From positions 50,356-114,355 of the forward strand of contig CAYUSB010000029.1 of the NCBI GenBank assembly GCA_964447205.1: a DNA stretch of 64,000 nt, given 5' to 3'. This document shows positions 25,722 to 35,149 of this stretch, one piece after another; position 1 is the stretch's first letter; every line of letters starts with the position of its first letter. The notes beneath the pieces were generated by a model. It worked only from the letters and a program-made list of their open reading frames with translations, had not been told where the DNA came from and made no database searches. The stretch comes from JAEUKH01 sp964447205. Lineage in GTDB: Bacteria > Myxococcota_A > Polyangia > Polyangiales > Ga0077539. Both the position numbers and the translations under genes were made by a program.

Positions 25722-28310
25722 ATGACCACCGACCCCAAGACCCTCTCCGACGTTATGCCCTCCGACGACCCCGAGCTCCGACGCATCATCGGCGAGGAGC
25801 AGAAGACCCTCGGCCGCGTCCTGGAGGCGGTCCGGGGCGCCAAGGAGACCGTCCGGCGCAGCTACGACGGCGAGCTCCTCGAGCTCCGCGACGCCATCGG
25901 CGAGGCCCGGGCCGAGGACCTCCCCGCCCTCATGGCCGAGATGGAGCGCATGCGGGGGGTGGCCGACCGCCGGGCCGAGGTCCCCACGGGCAAGGTCGAC
26001 CAGGCGAATCCCTACTTCGGCCACATGCGCCTCAAGGAGGGCCCGCGGATGCGCGACGTCCTCATCGGCAACACCACCTACGTCGACACCGACACGGGGG
26101 TCCGGGTGGTCGACTGGCGCGACGCCCCCGTCTCGCGCATCTACTACCGCTACGCCGAGGGCGATGACTACGAGGAGGAGTTCGGCGGGCAGATCCTCGA
26201 GGGCACGGTGGTCCTGCGCCGGGCTACGGTCATCCGCGACGGCTCCCTGCGCCGGGTGGTGAGCCCCCAGGGGGTCTTCTTCCGCGCGAAGGAGGGCTGG
26301 CAGCGCGGGTCGGTGAGCGCCGCGAAGCTCGAAGGGGGACAGCTCTCGGCCGTGCGCCCCCCCACCGAGGAGGAGCGCCGCGACGCACGAAAATCCCGCG
26401 GACGGCTCGGGGTCGGGGTCGACGGGCCCGAGGACAAGCACCTGCCCGAGATCCCGGCCCTCATCGACCCGCGGCAGTTTGAGCTCATCACCCGCCCCTC
26501 GGCGGGCCTCGTGGTGATCCAGGGCGGGGCCGGGTCGGGCAAGACCACCATCGGCCTGCACCGCCTCGCCTACCTCGCCTTCAACGACCCCAAACGCTTC
26601 AGCCCCGACAAGATGCTCGTGGTGGTCTTCAACCGCGCCCTGGCCCGCTACATCGTGCGGGTCCTGCCCTCCCTCGGGGTCGAGGGCGTCGCGGTGGTCA
26701 CCTACGGCCAGTGGGTGTCCGACCAGCGCCAGCGCCACCTGCCCCGCTCCCCCAGCGACTACCACGACGAGACCCCCGCCCTCGTGTCCCGGGTGAAGAA
26801 GCACCCGGTGATGCTCAAGCTGATTGACCAGTGCGTGGCCGACGCCGAGGCCGCGGCCCTGCGCGAGCTCGAGACCGTGGCCGCCCGCACCGACGCCGAG
26901 GCCATCGTGGTCAAGGCCTGGCGGGCCCTCGGCGACACCGCCCTCGCCCGGCGCCTCACGGGGATGTCCCAGTGGGTGCGGGGCGAGCGCCCCCTTCCCG
27001 GGGTCGACCGGGCCCTGCTGCCCGCGCGCTCGGTGCTGGAGCTTCAGCGTTCGGTCGAGCGGCTCCACCGCCGGGCCAAGGACGTGACCTGGGATTGGGC
27101 CGAGCTCATCACCGACGCCGACCGCATCTGGGAGGCCCTCGAGCGCGAGGCCCCGGGGGAGCTCAGCCGCCCGCAGGTCGACGCCGCCGTACGCTGGAGC
27201 GCCGAGCAGGTCACCCGTTGGGTCGTGGCCGACACCTCCGACGCCGACGAGGAGAGCGTGGCCCGCAGCGAGCGTACCGTGCAGCGCACCGAGGCCCGCA
27301 AGCAGCGCCAGGCCGACCGGGCCCGGCGGCGCATCGGCGACGAGGAGACCGAGCCCGAGGCCCTCGCCTTTGACGACGCCCGCGGCGAGGCCGACGCCCC
27401 GTGGAAGCAGATCGCGGCCCGCGACGACGACGACCGCGAGCGGGGCGACGAGGACGACCGCTCGATCGGGGCCGACGGGCGCCGCGAGGAGGAGCTGCCC
27501 CCTGCCCTCGACCGCGAGGACGACGCCCTCCTCCTGCGCCTCTACGAGCGCAAGCGGGGCCCCCTCCGCGGTCAGGGCAAGCAGCCCATGGAGTACGAGC
27601 ACGTCTTCGTCGACGAGGCCCAGGACCTGTCGCCCGTCGAGCTGTCGGTGCTCCTCGGGGTCACCTCGGCCCGGCGTTCGGTCACCCTGGCGGGGGACAC
27701 GGCCCAGCGGCTCTTGATGGACAACGGCTTCCAGAGCTGGGACGGGGTCCTGCGCGATCTGGGCCTGGAGAGCGTCAACGTCGAGCCCCTCAAGATCGGC
27801 TACCGCAGCACGATGGAGGTTTTGGCCTTCGCCCGGGTGATCCTCGGGCCCCTGGCCGACCCCGAGCCCCCGCTGGCCACCCGTCAGGGGGCCCCGGTGG
27901 AGTTTCATGGGTTTCACGACGTGGGGGCCGCCGTGGCGTTTCTGGGCGAGGCCCTGCGCACCCTCGGGCTGGAGGAGCCCCGGGCCAACGTGGCCGTCAT
28001 CGCCCGCGACCCCGAGCGGGCCGACGTGTACTTCCGCGGCCTGGAGCACGCGGAGGTTCCGCGCCTGGCGCGCATTCGGGACCAGGACTTCAGCTTTCGG
28101 CCTGGGGTTGAGGTCACCGACATCCGCCAGGTCAAGGGCCTGGAGTTTGACTACGTGGTCCTCGTGGACGTGACCGCGGGGCAGTACCCCGTCGACGACG
28201 AGTCGCGTCACCTCCTGCACATCGGGGCCACCCGGGCGGCCCACCAGCTCTGGGTCGTAGCCGCCGGGCCCCCGTCGCCGCTGCTCCCGGCCTGGATGCT
28301 CGACGACTGA
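25722..28310 (+). CDS. HelD/UvrD-like superfamily 1 helicase
   Basis: This 862-residue protein starts at ATG 25722. The N-terminal coiled coil (about 15-75) and the KVDQANPYFGHMRL/VVDWRDAPVSRIYYR block resemble HelD proteins, which pull stalled RNA polymerase off DNA. Walker A is IQGGAGSGKTT, Walker B is HVFVDEAQDLS, and later motifs include LAGDTAQRLL, IGYRSTMEV, VKGLEFDYVVL and HIGATRAAHQLW. Between about residues 500 and 600 there is a highly charged insertion (RDDDDRERGDEDD) not expected in a compact helicase core. HelD is best known from Gram-positives. The protein could instead act on DNA, and the C-terminal half alone would not distinguish the two. Confidence 0.87.
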   Translation: MTTDPKTLSDVMPSDDPELRRIIGEEQKTLGRVLEAVRGAKETVRRSYDGELLELRDAIGEARAEDLPALMAEMERMRGVADRRAEVPTGKVDQANPYFGHMRLKEGPRMRDVLIGNTTYVDTDTGVRVVDWRDAPVSRIYYRYAEGDDYEEEFGGQILEGTVVLRRATVIRDGSLRRVVSPQGVFFRAKEGWQRGSVSAAKLEGGQLSAVRPPTEEERRDARKSRGRLGVGVDGPEDKHLPEIPALIDPRQFELITRPSAGLVVIQGGAGSGKTTIGLHRLAYLAFNDPKRFSPDKMLVVVFNRALARYIVRVLPSLGVEGVAVVTYGQWVSDQRQRHLPRSPSDYHDETPALVSRVKKHPVMLKLIDQCVADAEAAALRELETVAARTDAEAIVVKAWRALGDTALARRLTGMSQWVRGERPLPGVDRALLPARSVLELQRSVERLHRRAKDVTWDWAELITDADRIWEALEREAPGELSRPQVDAAVRWSAEQVTRWVVADTSDADEESVARSERTVQRTEARKQRQADRARRRIGDEETEPEALAFDDARGEADAPWKQIAARDDDDRERGDEDDRSIGADGRREEELPPALDREDDALLLRLYERKRGPLRGQGKQPMEYEHVFVDEAQDLSPVELSVLLGVTSARRSVTLAGDTAQRLLMDNGFQSWDGVLRDLGLESVNVEPLKIGYRSTMEVLAFARVILGPLADPEPPLATRQGAPVEFHGFHDVGAAVAFLGEALRTLGLEEPRANVAVIARDPERADVYFRGLEHAEVPRLARIRDQDFSFRPGVEVTDIRQVKGLEFDYVVLVDVTAGQYPVDDESRHLLHIGATRAAHQLWVVAAGPPSPLLPAWMLDD

Positions 28311-28315
28311 CCCCG

Positions 28316-28336
28316 GGCCCCCCCTACTGTGGGGCC
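28316..28336. terminator. Possible terminator between convergent genes
   Basis: GGCCCC and GGGGCC arms with a 9-base loop lie between the HelD-like stop and the convergent lipoprotein stop, overlapping the latter. No T-run is present. Confidence 0.3.
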
Positions 28337-29895
28337 AGACCCGGCGGGCACTCGACCCCCGCCGGGGCCTCGCTCGCCTCGACCCGCACCACCACGCCCT
28401 GCGAGGGCACCGCCGTACGGGCCCCGGGCTGCAACACGGTCGGGGCCAGCTCGTTGGGGAGCGACCACGAGGCCCCGCGGGCGCTCACCACGATGAGCCC
28501 GTATCGCCCCGCCGGAAGCCCCGCGGCGCTGCACCGCGAGCCGGGAGGCAGGCGCCCCCCCAACACCTGCGCCAACGGCCCCGGCAGACGCGGAACCACC
28601 GCCCGCCAGTCCCGGGTCGGGTCGGGCCCGCCGATCTCGAAGGCCAGAGGGGGGAACACCACCCGGGTCCGTTCGGTCATCAACGGGGCGGCGGGCGGCG
28701 GGCGCACGAGGGAGCCGAAGTCCGTGAGCGGTCCGTCGGGGACCACCGACCCGAAGATCACCACGGGGCGGGCGCGCTCGGGTTGGTTCATGCCCGACAC
28801 CACGCGGGAGAGCTGGCCCGGGTCGGGCGACGGGGCCCCAAGAATGGCCGACTCTTCGGCCGTGGCCTCGTGCAGCTTGACCAGGAGGACCAGCGGAAAC
28901 ACCCAGGGGAAGCGCAGGACGGGGGGTTCCATGCCCGGGGCGTTGGGGGCGAAGAGGGTGGGGTGCTCGGCCTGGTACGGCCGCCCCACGGAGAACAATA
29001 CCGGGTTTTGAAACACCACCCCCGCCGCCGCGGCCGCCCGCAGCTCGTCCGCGAGCATTCCCCCCGCGAGGGTCATGGCGGGCAGGGCTCCCAGAAACGC
29101 CCCCGGGTCGCCCGTGCTCACGTTGCTCCGCAGCACCAGGGCCGTGCCCGGGGCCGACAGAAACCCCGTCCGGGCCGCCCAGGGCACCCTCCCCGGCCCA
29201 GCGCCCGGAGGGCCCTCCAGGGCCACAGGGGAGAATCCCTGGAGCCCCTCGCGCTCGACCCGAAACACGGGCCGGTCGTCGGGGATGGGGGCCCCGAGGA
29301 AGACCGTGACCCCGCGCGTGACAGTCCCCTCCAGGGGCATCTCGTACCCGCCCGCGGGCCGCGGACGCCCGACCACCAGGGTGTCAAACACCGGGGCCGG
29401 GGCGCTCGGATCGACCAGGACCCCGCCCCCTACATCGCCCCGCTGGGGCTGCGACCGCACCCCGTACACGGGATGAAACCCCTGCTCTTCGGGGCGATTC
29501 GAGTAAAACGCCCGGAGCTGGTACGCCCCCGCCGTACGGATGTTGGGAAACATAAACGGCGCGCTGGCCCGCACCCCCCGGGCCCCCTGGGTGACCCCCG
29601 CAAAGAGCCTGGAGGCAGGCACGGTCTGCACGCTCTCGGCGCTGGTGGCAAAGCCCTGGGGAGGCGGCAGGTTGTCGGCCCGAAACAGCAACAGAACCAC
29701 CCGCCCCAGGGGCTGCCCCTGCGCGTCGACGGCGGGGGGCGGCCCGTCGTACACCACCGTGCCCTCGATGCGGCCGTAGGGGGCGTTGTGGTTGGGGAAT
29801 CCGTCGGCCGGATCGCGGTCGAGGACGGTGCCCCCGCACCCTGCCCCGAGTCCGGCGAGGAGGGCGATGGCGGCGGCGGTGGTCTTCGTTCCCAT
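28324..29895 (-). CDS. Hypothetical lipoprotein partner of the TonB-dependent receptor
   Basis: This 523-residue lipoprotein has a signal MGTKTTAAAIALLAGLGAGC, with lipobox at GAGC. An early domain (residues 40-170) has RIEGTVVYDGPPPAVDAQG and FPNIRTAGAYQLRAFYSNR, which reads like a carboxypeptidase-regulatory or transthyretin-type beta sandwich. A long, mostly beta and Pro-rich remainder follows. It starts 4 bases after the TonB-dependent receptor stop and surely shares its transcript. By analogy with SusD-type or surface-exposed partners it could cap or feed the receptor, but it is not a SusD homologue by motif. Confidence 0.82.
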   Translation of the reverse strand: MGTKTTAAAIALLAGLGAGCGGTVLDRDPADGFPNHNAPYGRIEGTVVYDGPPPAVDAQGQPLGRVVLLLFRADNLPPPQGFATSAESVQTVPASRLFAGVTQGARGVRASAPFMFPNIRTAGAYQLRAFYSNRPEEQGFHPVYGVRSQPQRGDVGGGVLVDPSAPAPVFDTLVVGRPRPAGGYEMPLEGTVTRGVTVFLGAPIPDDRPVFRVEREGLQGFSPVALEGPPGAGPGRVPWAARTGFLSAPGTALVLRSNVSTGDPGAFLGALPAMTLAGGMLADELRAAAAAGVVFQNPVLFSVGRPYQAEHPTLFAPNAPGMEPPVLRFPWVFPLVLLVKLHEATAEESAILGAPSPDPGQLSRVVSGMNQPERARPVVIFGSVVPDGPLTDFGSLVRPPPAAPLMTERTRVVFPPLAFEIGGPDPTRDWRAVVPRLPGPLAQVLGGRLPPGSRCSAAGLPAGRYGLIVVSARGASWSLPNELAPTVLQPGARTAVPSQGVVVRVEASEAPAGVECPPGLAPQ

Positions 29896-29899
29896 GGGG

Positions 29900-32497
29900 T
29901 TAGTACCTCACCGTGACGGTGCCCATCGCGCGGGCTCCGAGAGGGGCCCCGAAGGGGTGTTGGCGGGCCCGGTTGTCGGTCAGGTTGGTCCCGATCAGCC
30001 CGAGCTCGACCCGGTCGCCCAAGAGGCGGTACCCGATCCGGGCGTTGACCAGGACGTACCCGTCGACGGGATAGGTCTGGTAGACCACCCCCCGGGCGGG
30101 GTCGAAGTCTTGCTCGCGCCACACCTGACCCGCGACGTAATGGAGGTCGGCCGCGAGGTCGAGGCCGAAGCGGGTGCGGAGCTGGACCCCGAGGTTGAGC
30201 TTGTGTCGGGGGGTGCGCTGGTCGCCCTCGCGCAGGGTGCCCGCGGCGTGGGTGGTCTGGGCCAGGGTGTAGTTGCCGTAGAGGTCGAGGCCCTGGACGG
30301 GCGACACCCGGAGGGCGGCCTCGAGGCCGTACACGCTGGTCGCGAAGGGGTCGTTGGCGAAGCGGAAGCGCCCCACGTCGATGATCCCGCCCGGGTTGGC
30401 CTGGCCCGGGAGCGGGTCGAAGAGCACGTTGCTGAGCTCGATGAGGTTGGTCCCGCGCTGGTAGAAGGCGTTGACCTCGTACTGAAACCGCTCGCTCGTC
30501 TGGTCGGTGAAGCCCATGTCGAGGGAGAGGGTGTTCTCCGCCGAGAGGCGCTGGCGGCCGTCGTCGAAGACCTCGCCCCCCTGGCCCCGCACCCCGAGGC
30601 CCGGGAGGGGTGTGGGGTTTTGCAGGTCGAGGTAGAGCTCGAGCAGGGTGGGGGTACGAAACGCCGTCGAGCCTGACAGGCGCAGGGCCCGGCGCTCGGT
30701 GGGGCGGTAGATCACCGCGAGGCGCGGCGACAGCACCGGGGCGTCGAGCACGGGGTGACGGTCGACGCGGAGCGAGGCCACGGTGGACAGGCGCCTGCCA
30801 AAACGGGCCACCCCCTGGGCGTAGCCCGCGAAATGGTGCAGGAGGTGGTCGGCGTTGAGGAAGCTCCAGGAGATGTACTTGCCGCGGTAGCTCGCCCCGA
30901 CGGTGAGGTCGATGGGCACGGGACCGGCCTGGAGGGTGCGGGCGTACCGGACCTCGGCGTCGAAGACGTCTTGGAAGACGCGGGTGTTGAAGGGCGACAC
31001 CCCCACCCGCTGGATGTACTCCCCCGCGGTGGCCGAGACGTGGTTGGTGAAGACCCGGGCGGTGAAGCCCCCGACGGTGAGCTGGAGCGAGGGCTGCACG
31101 AAGGTGAGGTCGGTGTAGAAGCGCCGCAGGGGCCCGATGGCGCTGAACCACAACGACCCGCTGCTGAAGGCCACCGCCCCGCGCAGGGCGGCCCGGGAGG
31201 TGAGTTGGGCCCGCAGGTCGAGGTCGGCCCGCAGGGCGGTGAGGGCCTGGTCGCGGTCGGGGGCGTTGACCCGGTACGCGAGGTCGCCCGGCTCGACGAG
31301 GCGCGTAAACCCCGCGGCCTGCTCGTAACCCGCCCCGAGGCGGTACGACACCCGGCCCGACCGTCCCGCGTTGACGGCCTGGGCCCGAAACTGCAGGGCG
31401 TTGCCGAAGCCGACCGTGGCGCTGTTGCGGCCCGTCCCTGGGGGGCGGGTGATGATGTTGATGACCCCCGAGAAGGCGTCGGCCCCGTACAGGGCCGAGC
31501 CCGGTCCGCGGATGATCTCGATGCGCTCGATCTCCTCCACCGACACGGGCAAGAGGGGCCACAGGGTGACCCCGAGGAAATCGAGGTACACCGAGCGCCC
31601 GTCGAGGAGCACCATCACCCGGTTGGACAGCCTGCGGTTGAAGCCCCGAATGCCCACCTGGGTGTCGGTGCTCTCCAGGGTCATCACGTCGACCCCGACG
31701 GCCCGGCGCAGGAGCTCGGCGATGTTGGTCAGACCCGACAGGCGGATGTCCTGGGCCGTGATGACCGTGGTGGCGTTGGGGGCGTCGAGGGGGCTCTGGG
31801 CCGCCAGGGTGGCCGTCACCACCCGCTCCTCGTAGGTGTCCTCGCGGGCGGGTGTGGCCAGCCGCGGCGCGGTCCGCAACACGGGAGCGGCGGGAGCGGC
31901 GGGGGGGGCGGGGGGGGGCGGCCCGACCGGAGCCGCGGGGGCCGTGGGGGGGGGCGGGGTCGCCCCGCGGGTGACCTGGAGGATGGTCTGGGCGGCCTGG
32001 CGCAGGGCCCGGAGTTGGGCCTCGGACAGGCTCTGGACCCCAGACCCGGGCGGATCGGTCGCAGGCCCGGGGGGAGGATCGACGGCGGGATCGACGGCGG
32101 GATCGACGGCGGGCTGCGGGGGGACCGGGGCGGGGGGCGTCGGGACCGCGGGGGCGCGCTGTTGACGGCGGGCTTCGAGGGCCCGGAGCTGCTGCTCGAC
32201 CGCGGCCCGGTCGGGGACGTCCTCGGCCAGGTACCGTTGGGTGTACTCGATGGCGCGCTCGACCTCGCCCGCGTCGGCGTAGGCCCGGGCGATGTTGTAA
32301 AGCACGTTGACGTTGGGCAGGATGCGGTACGCGGTCTGAAACTCCTCCACCCCGCGGAGGTACTGTCCCTGCCGCACGAGCTCGATGCCGGCCCGGAAGT
32401 GTTGTCGGGCCTCCGCCCGCTCGTCGGCCTGGGCCCTGGGTCCTGCGAGGCCGACCGCGAGGGTCAGGGCCGCGCCCGTTGTCCACCGTGCTCTCAC
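29900..32497 (-). CDS. TonB-dependent receptor with N-terminal TPR domain
   Basis: This 865-residue outer-membrane receptor starts at GTG 32497, with a GGAGG 10 bases upstream and a signal peptide ending at GPRAQA. Residues 25-115 form two to three TPRs (AEARQHFRAGIELVRQG, VNVLYNIARAYADAGEVER). A Pro/Ala/Val linker of about 130 residues with a PAVDPAVDPAVDP repeat follows. The plug begins at EERVVTATLAAQSPLDAPN (TonB-box-like) and continues with TTVITAQDIRLSG, QVGIRGFNRRLSNRVMVLLDG and IEIIRGPGSALYGADAFSGVINI. The barrel runs to MGTVTVRY, with a C-terminal aromatic. The ligand is unknown. TPRs ahead of a plug are unusual and may bind a periplasmic partner. Confidence 0.92.
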   Translation of the reverse strand: MRARWTTGAALTLAVGLAGPRAQADERAEARQHFRAGIELVRQGQYLRGVEEFQTAYRILPNVNVLYNIARAYADAGEVERAIEYTQRYLAEDVPDRAAVEQQLRALEARRQQRAPAVPTPPAPVPPQPAVDPAVDPAVDPPPGPATDPPGSGVQSLSEAQLRALRQAAQTILQVTRGATPPPPTAPAAPVGPPPPAPPAAPAAPVLRTAPRLATPAREDTYEERVVTATLAAQSPLDAPNATTVITAQDIRLSGLTNIAELLRRAVGVDVMTLESTDTQVGIRGFNRRLSNRVMVLLDGRSVYLDFLGVTLWPLLPVSVEEIERIEIIRGPGSALYGADAFSGVINIITRPPGTGRNSATVGFGNALQFRAQAVNAGRSGRVSYRLGAGYEQAAGFTRLVEPGDLAYRVNAPDRDQALTALRADLDLRAQLTSRAALRGAVAFSSGSLWFSAIGPLRRFYTDLTFVQPSLQLTVGGFTARVFTNHVSATAGEYIQRVGVSPFNTRVFQDVFDAEVRYARTLQAGPVPIDLTVGASYRGKYISWSFLNADHLLHHFAGYAQGVARFGRRLSTVASLRVDRHPVLDAPVLSPRLAVIYRPTERRALRLSGSTAFRTPTLLELYLDLQNPTPLPGLGVRGQGGEVFDDGRQRLSAENTLSLDMGFTDQTSERFQYEVNAFYQRGTNLIELSNVLFDPLPGQANPGGIIDVGRFRFANDPFATSVYGLEAALRVSPVQGLDLYGNYTLAQTTHAAGTLREGDQRTPRHKLNLGVQLRTRFGLDLAADLHYVAGQVWREQDFDPARGVVYQTYPVDGYVLVNARIGYRLLGDRVELGLIGTNLTDNRARQHPFGAPLGARAMGTVTVRY

Positions 32498-32606
32498 GCC
32501 GCCTGCGCCTCCGCCGCCGCCACCGCGTCGGCGCCGGGACCGTACCACCACCGACACGAACAAAGCAGCATCGTTTCCGCCTCGATCGGGCGGAGGGGCA
32601 AGGCGA

Positions 32607-34055
32607 TCAGCGCGGGAGCTTCTGGGCCCGCAGGGCGTCGAGGTCGATCGCGTGTTTTTTGAAGAGCTCGCGGAGGTAGCGGCGGTCGACCCCGGAGCGG
32701 CGGGCGGCCTCGGAGAGGTTGTACGCGGCGTCTTCGAAGAGGCGCAGGAGGTAGGCCCGCTCGAAGTCGTCGACGGCCTTCTGCTTGGCGTCCTGGAAGG
32801 GAACCCCCGCGTCGGGGGAGGCGCCCCCGAGGGACAGGGCGAGGGCCGCGGGGAGCTCGCCGGTCTGCGTCTCGTGAGGGGACGACGGGGGCCTTGCGGG
32901 GCCGAGGTCGTCGTCGAGGGAGGTGACGTGGCGGTGCTCGGAGAGCATCACGGCCCGCTCGACCATGTTGCGGAGCTCGCGGACGTTGCCGGGCCAGGGG
33001 CGCGATTGCAGGGCCGTGCAGAGGGCGGGGGCGAGGCTCGCCCCCAGTTGGGCGGCGAAGTGTTGGGCCAGGGCGGGGATGTCCTCGGGGCGCTCGCGCA
33101 GGGGCGGAACCCTCACCCGCCCGACGGCCAGACGAAACAGGAGGTCTTGGCGGAAGCGGCCCGCGGCGACCTCGGCGTCGAGGTGGCGGTTGGTGGCGGC
33201 CACGACCCGGACGTCGACCTTCTTGTAGTCGGTGGCCCCCACGGGGCGCACCTGCCGGGCCTCCAGGGCCCGCAGGAGGGAGGGCTGCAGGTCGAGGGGC
33301 AGCTCGCCGAGCTCGTCGAGGAAGAGGGTGCCCCCGTCGGCCCGGCGGAAGGCCCCGTCGTGGGCCGACACGGCCCCGGTGAAGGCCCCCTTGACGTGGC
33401 CGAAGAGCTCGGAGGCCAGGAGGGACGGCGACACGGCGGCGCAGTCGAAGACCACCAGGGGGCCTTTGGCCCGGCGCGAGGCGGCGTGCAGAGCCCGGGC
33501 GATGACCTCCTTGCCCGTGCCGGTCTCGCCCTCGATGAGCACCGTGAGGTCGCTCGGGGCGAGGCGCGAGACCACCCGCTGGAGGTGGCGCATGGCCACG
33601 CTCTCGCCCACGAGCTCGGCCGTGTCGCGGGAGGGGCGCGGGGCGCTCGTATGGGGAAGCCCCCGCAGGGGAGAGGGGGCCGCGGAGACGGCCGGGGCCG
33701 CGTCGTCGCCCACGCGGATCCGGACCTTGACCTGCTTGCCCAGGAGGAGCTCGACCTCGCCGTCCATCGCGACCGGAAGCTCCCGGATGCGGGCCCCCTG
33801 GAAGTGGGTCCCGTTTTTGGTGTCCATGTCGCGCACCTCGACCCCGTGCGGAAACACCCGAAGCTCCAGGTGAACCCGCGACACGAAGGGGTCGTCGACC
33901 ACCACCTCGTTGCTCTCGTCGCGCCCGAGGCGCACCACCCCGTCGCGGGCCCGATACACCGGGGGTCTTCCCGGCGAGACCACCTCGACATAGCGGGTCG
34001 AGGGCCCCTGGGGGCCCTGCAGCGCTGCGGTCATGGTGCGTGCGTCGGAGTCCAT
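32607..34055 (-). CDS. FHA-domain sigma-54-dependent transcriptional activator
   Basis: This 482-residue enhancer-binding protein has an N-terminal FHA domain (about 35-110; RLGRDESNEVVVDDPFVSRVH, DTKNGTHFQG) that binds phosphothreonine. It is followed by an AAA+ domain with Walker A EGETGTGKEV, the sigma-54 contact GAFTGA, Walker B GGTLFLDELGE and WPGNVRELRNMVERA. The Fis-type C-terminal helix-turn-helix is AYNLSEAARRSGVDRRYLREL. FHA in place of a receiver suggests control by Ser/Thr kinases, an architecture typical of myxobacteria. It lies divergently from an FHA-GGDEF gene, so the two may respond to one kinase. Confidence 0.95.
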   Translation of the reverse strand: MDSDARTMTAALQGPQGPSTRYVEVVSPGRPPVYRARDGVVRLGRDESNEVVVDDPFVSRVHLELRVFPHGVEVRDMDTKNGTHFQGARIRELPVAMDGEVELLLGKQVKVRIRVGDDAAPAVSAAPSPLRGLPHTSAPRPSRDTAELVGESVAMRHLQRVVSRLAPSDLTVLIEGETGTGKEVIARALHAASRRAKGPLVVFDCAAVSPSLLASELFGHVKGAFTGAVSAHDGAFRRADGGTLFLDELGELPLDLQPSLLRALEARQVRPVGATDYKKVDVRVVAATNRHLDAEVAAGRFRQDLLFRLAVGRVRVPPLRERPEDIPALAQHFAAQLGASLAPALCTALQSRPWPGNVRELRNMVERAVMLSEHRHVTSLDDDLGPARPPSSPHETQTGELPAALALSLGGASPDAGVPFQDAKQKAVDDFERAYLLRLFEDAAYNLSEAARRSGVDRRYLRELFKKHAIDLDALRAQKLPR

Positions 34056-34144
34056 CGTCGACCCGCGGCGGTTATACCCCGAAAGCCATCCCCGCGGCCG
34101 CCGGAGATTGTTGGACGCCCCGGAGGCGGGGGGGTGATAGAGTC

Positions 34145-35113
34145 ATGGTCAACGGGACGATGCCCGACGCTCAACCCCCCAAGAATTCATCCCTCGCCGC
34201 CCAAGAGGCGGGGCCTGCGAGCTCCGAGCCCCTGCGCACCCTGCCGCTGGAAGACGGTCCCCGTCTGCGCGACGAGCTCCAGGCCGCCATCAAGGAGAGC
34301 CGCAGGCCCGCCCTGGTGGTCATGAGCGGCAACGAGGTCGGGCTGCGCCGTCGCCTCACGGGCAACGCCTCCCTCGGCCGCGACCCCAGCAACGACATGG
34401 TCCTCACCGACGCCGGGGTCTCGCTGCGCCACGCCCGGGTCGAAGACCGCGGCGACGCCTGGGTGGTGGTCGACCTCGGCAGCACCAACGGCACCCAGGT
34501 CAACGGGGCCCGCGTGCACGAGCAGATCCTCGGCCACAGCGACCGCATCGTGCTCGGACGGACCGTGCTGCGCTTCGAGCTCCAAGACCGGCTCGACCAG
34601 GCCTACAACGAGCAGCTTGAGCGGCTCCTGCACGTCGACGACCTGTCCGGGTTGTACGTTCGGCGGCGCTTCGACCGCGAGCTCGGGCTGATGGTGGAGG
34701 GGGCCCGCAGCCGTGGTACGAGTGTCGCACTCCTGGTGATGGACATGGACGGGATCAAGGCCATCAACGATCGGCACGGCCACCTCTTCGGGGCCTACAC
34801 CATCGGCGAGACGGGCCGCATTATCGGGCGGGTCCTGGGCGACCGCGGGATCGCCTCGCGCTTCGGCGGGGACGAGTTCTGCGCGGCCGTGGCGGGGGGC
34901 GATGTGTCGGCGGGGGTGAGCCTCGCGACGGAGATCCACGCCGCGGTCAACGCCTACCCCTACGTCCGCGAGGGGGTCACCCTGCGCCCCGGCATCTCCA
35001 TCGGGGTGGCGGCCTTCCCCGACTGCGGGGGCGACGCCGAGCGGCTCTTTCAGGTCGCCGACGAGGCGCTCTACCGCGCCAAACAATCGGGAAAGAATCG
35101 GGTATGCACCTGA
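34145..35113 (+). CDS. FHA-GGDEF diguanylate cyclase
   Basis: This 322-residue cytosolic protein has an FHA domain at about 90-165 (SLGRDPSNDMVLTDAGVSLRH, DLGSTNGTQVNG) and a GGDEF domain at about 180-320. Key GGDEF features are DDLSGLYVRRRF, VMDMDGIKAINDRHGH (metal Asp and substrate Asn/Asp) and the intact SRFGGDEF loop near residue 240. The RxxD inhibitory site normally a few residues before the loop is not present, so product inhibition through that site is not expected. It should make cyclic di-GMP in response to Ser/Thr phosphorylation. Start ATG 34145. Confidence 0.93.
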   Translation: MVNGTMPDAQPPKNSSLAAQEAGPASSEPLRTLPLEDGPRLRDELQAAIKESRRPALVVMSGNEVGLRRRLTGNASLGRDPSNDMVLTDAGVSLRHARVEDRGDAWVVVDLGSTNGTQVNGARVHEQILGHSDRIVLGRTVLRFELQDRLDQAYNEQLERLLHVDDLSGLYVRRRFDRELGLMVEGARSRGTSVALLVMDMDGIKAINDRHGHLFGAYTIGETGRIIGRVLGDRGIASRFGGDEFCAAVAGGDVSAGVSLATEIHAAVNAYPYVREGVTLRPGISIGVAAFPDCGGDAERLFQVADEALYRAKQSGKNRVCT

Positions 35114-35149
35114 CGCCAACCGGGGCCCTCTCCGGTGCTGCGAGGTTCG

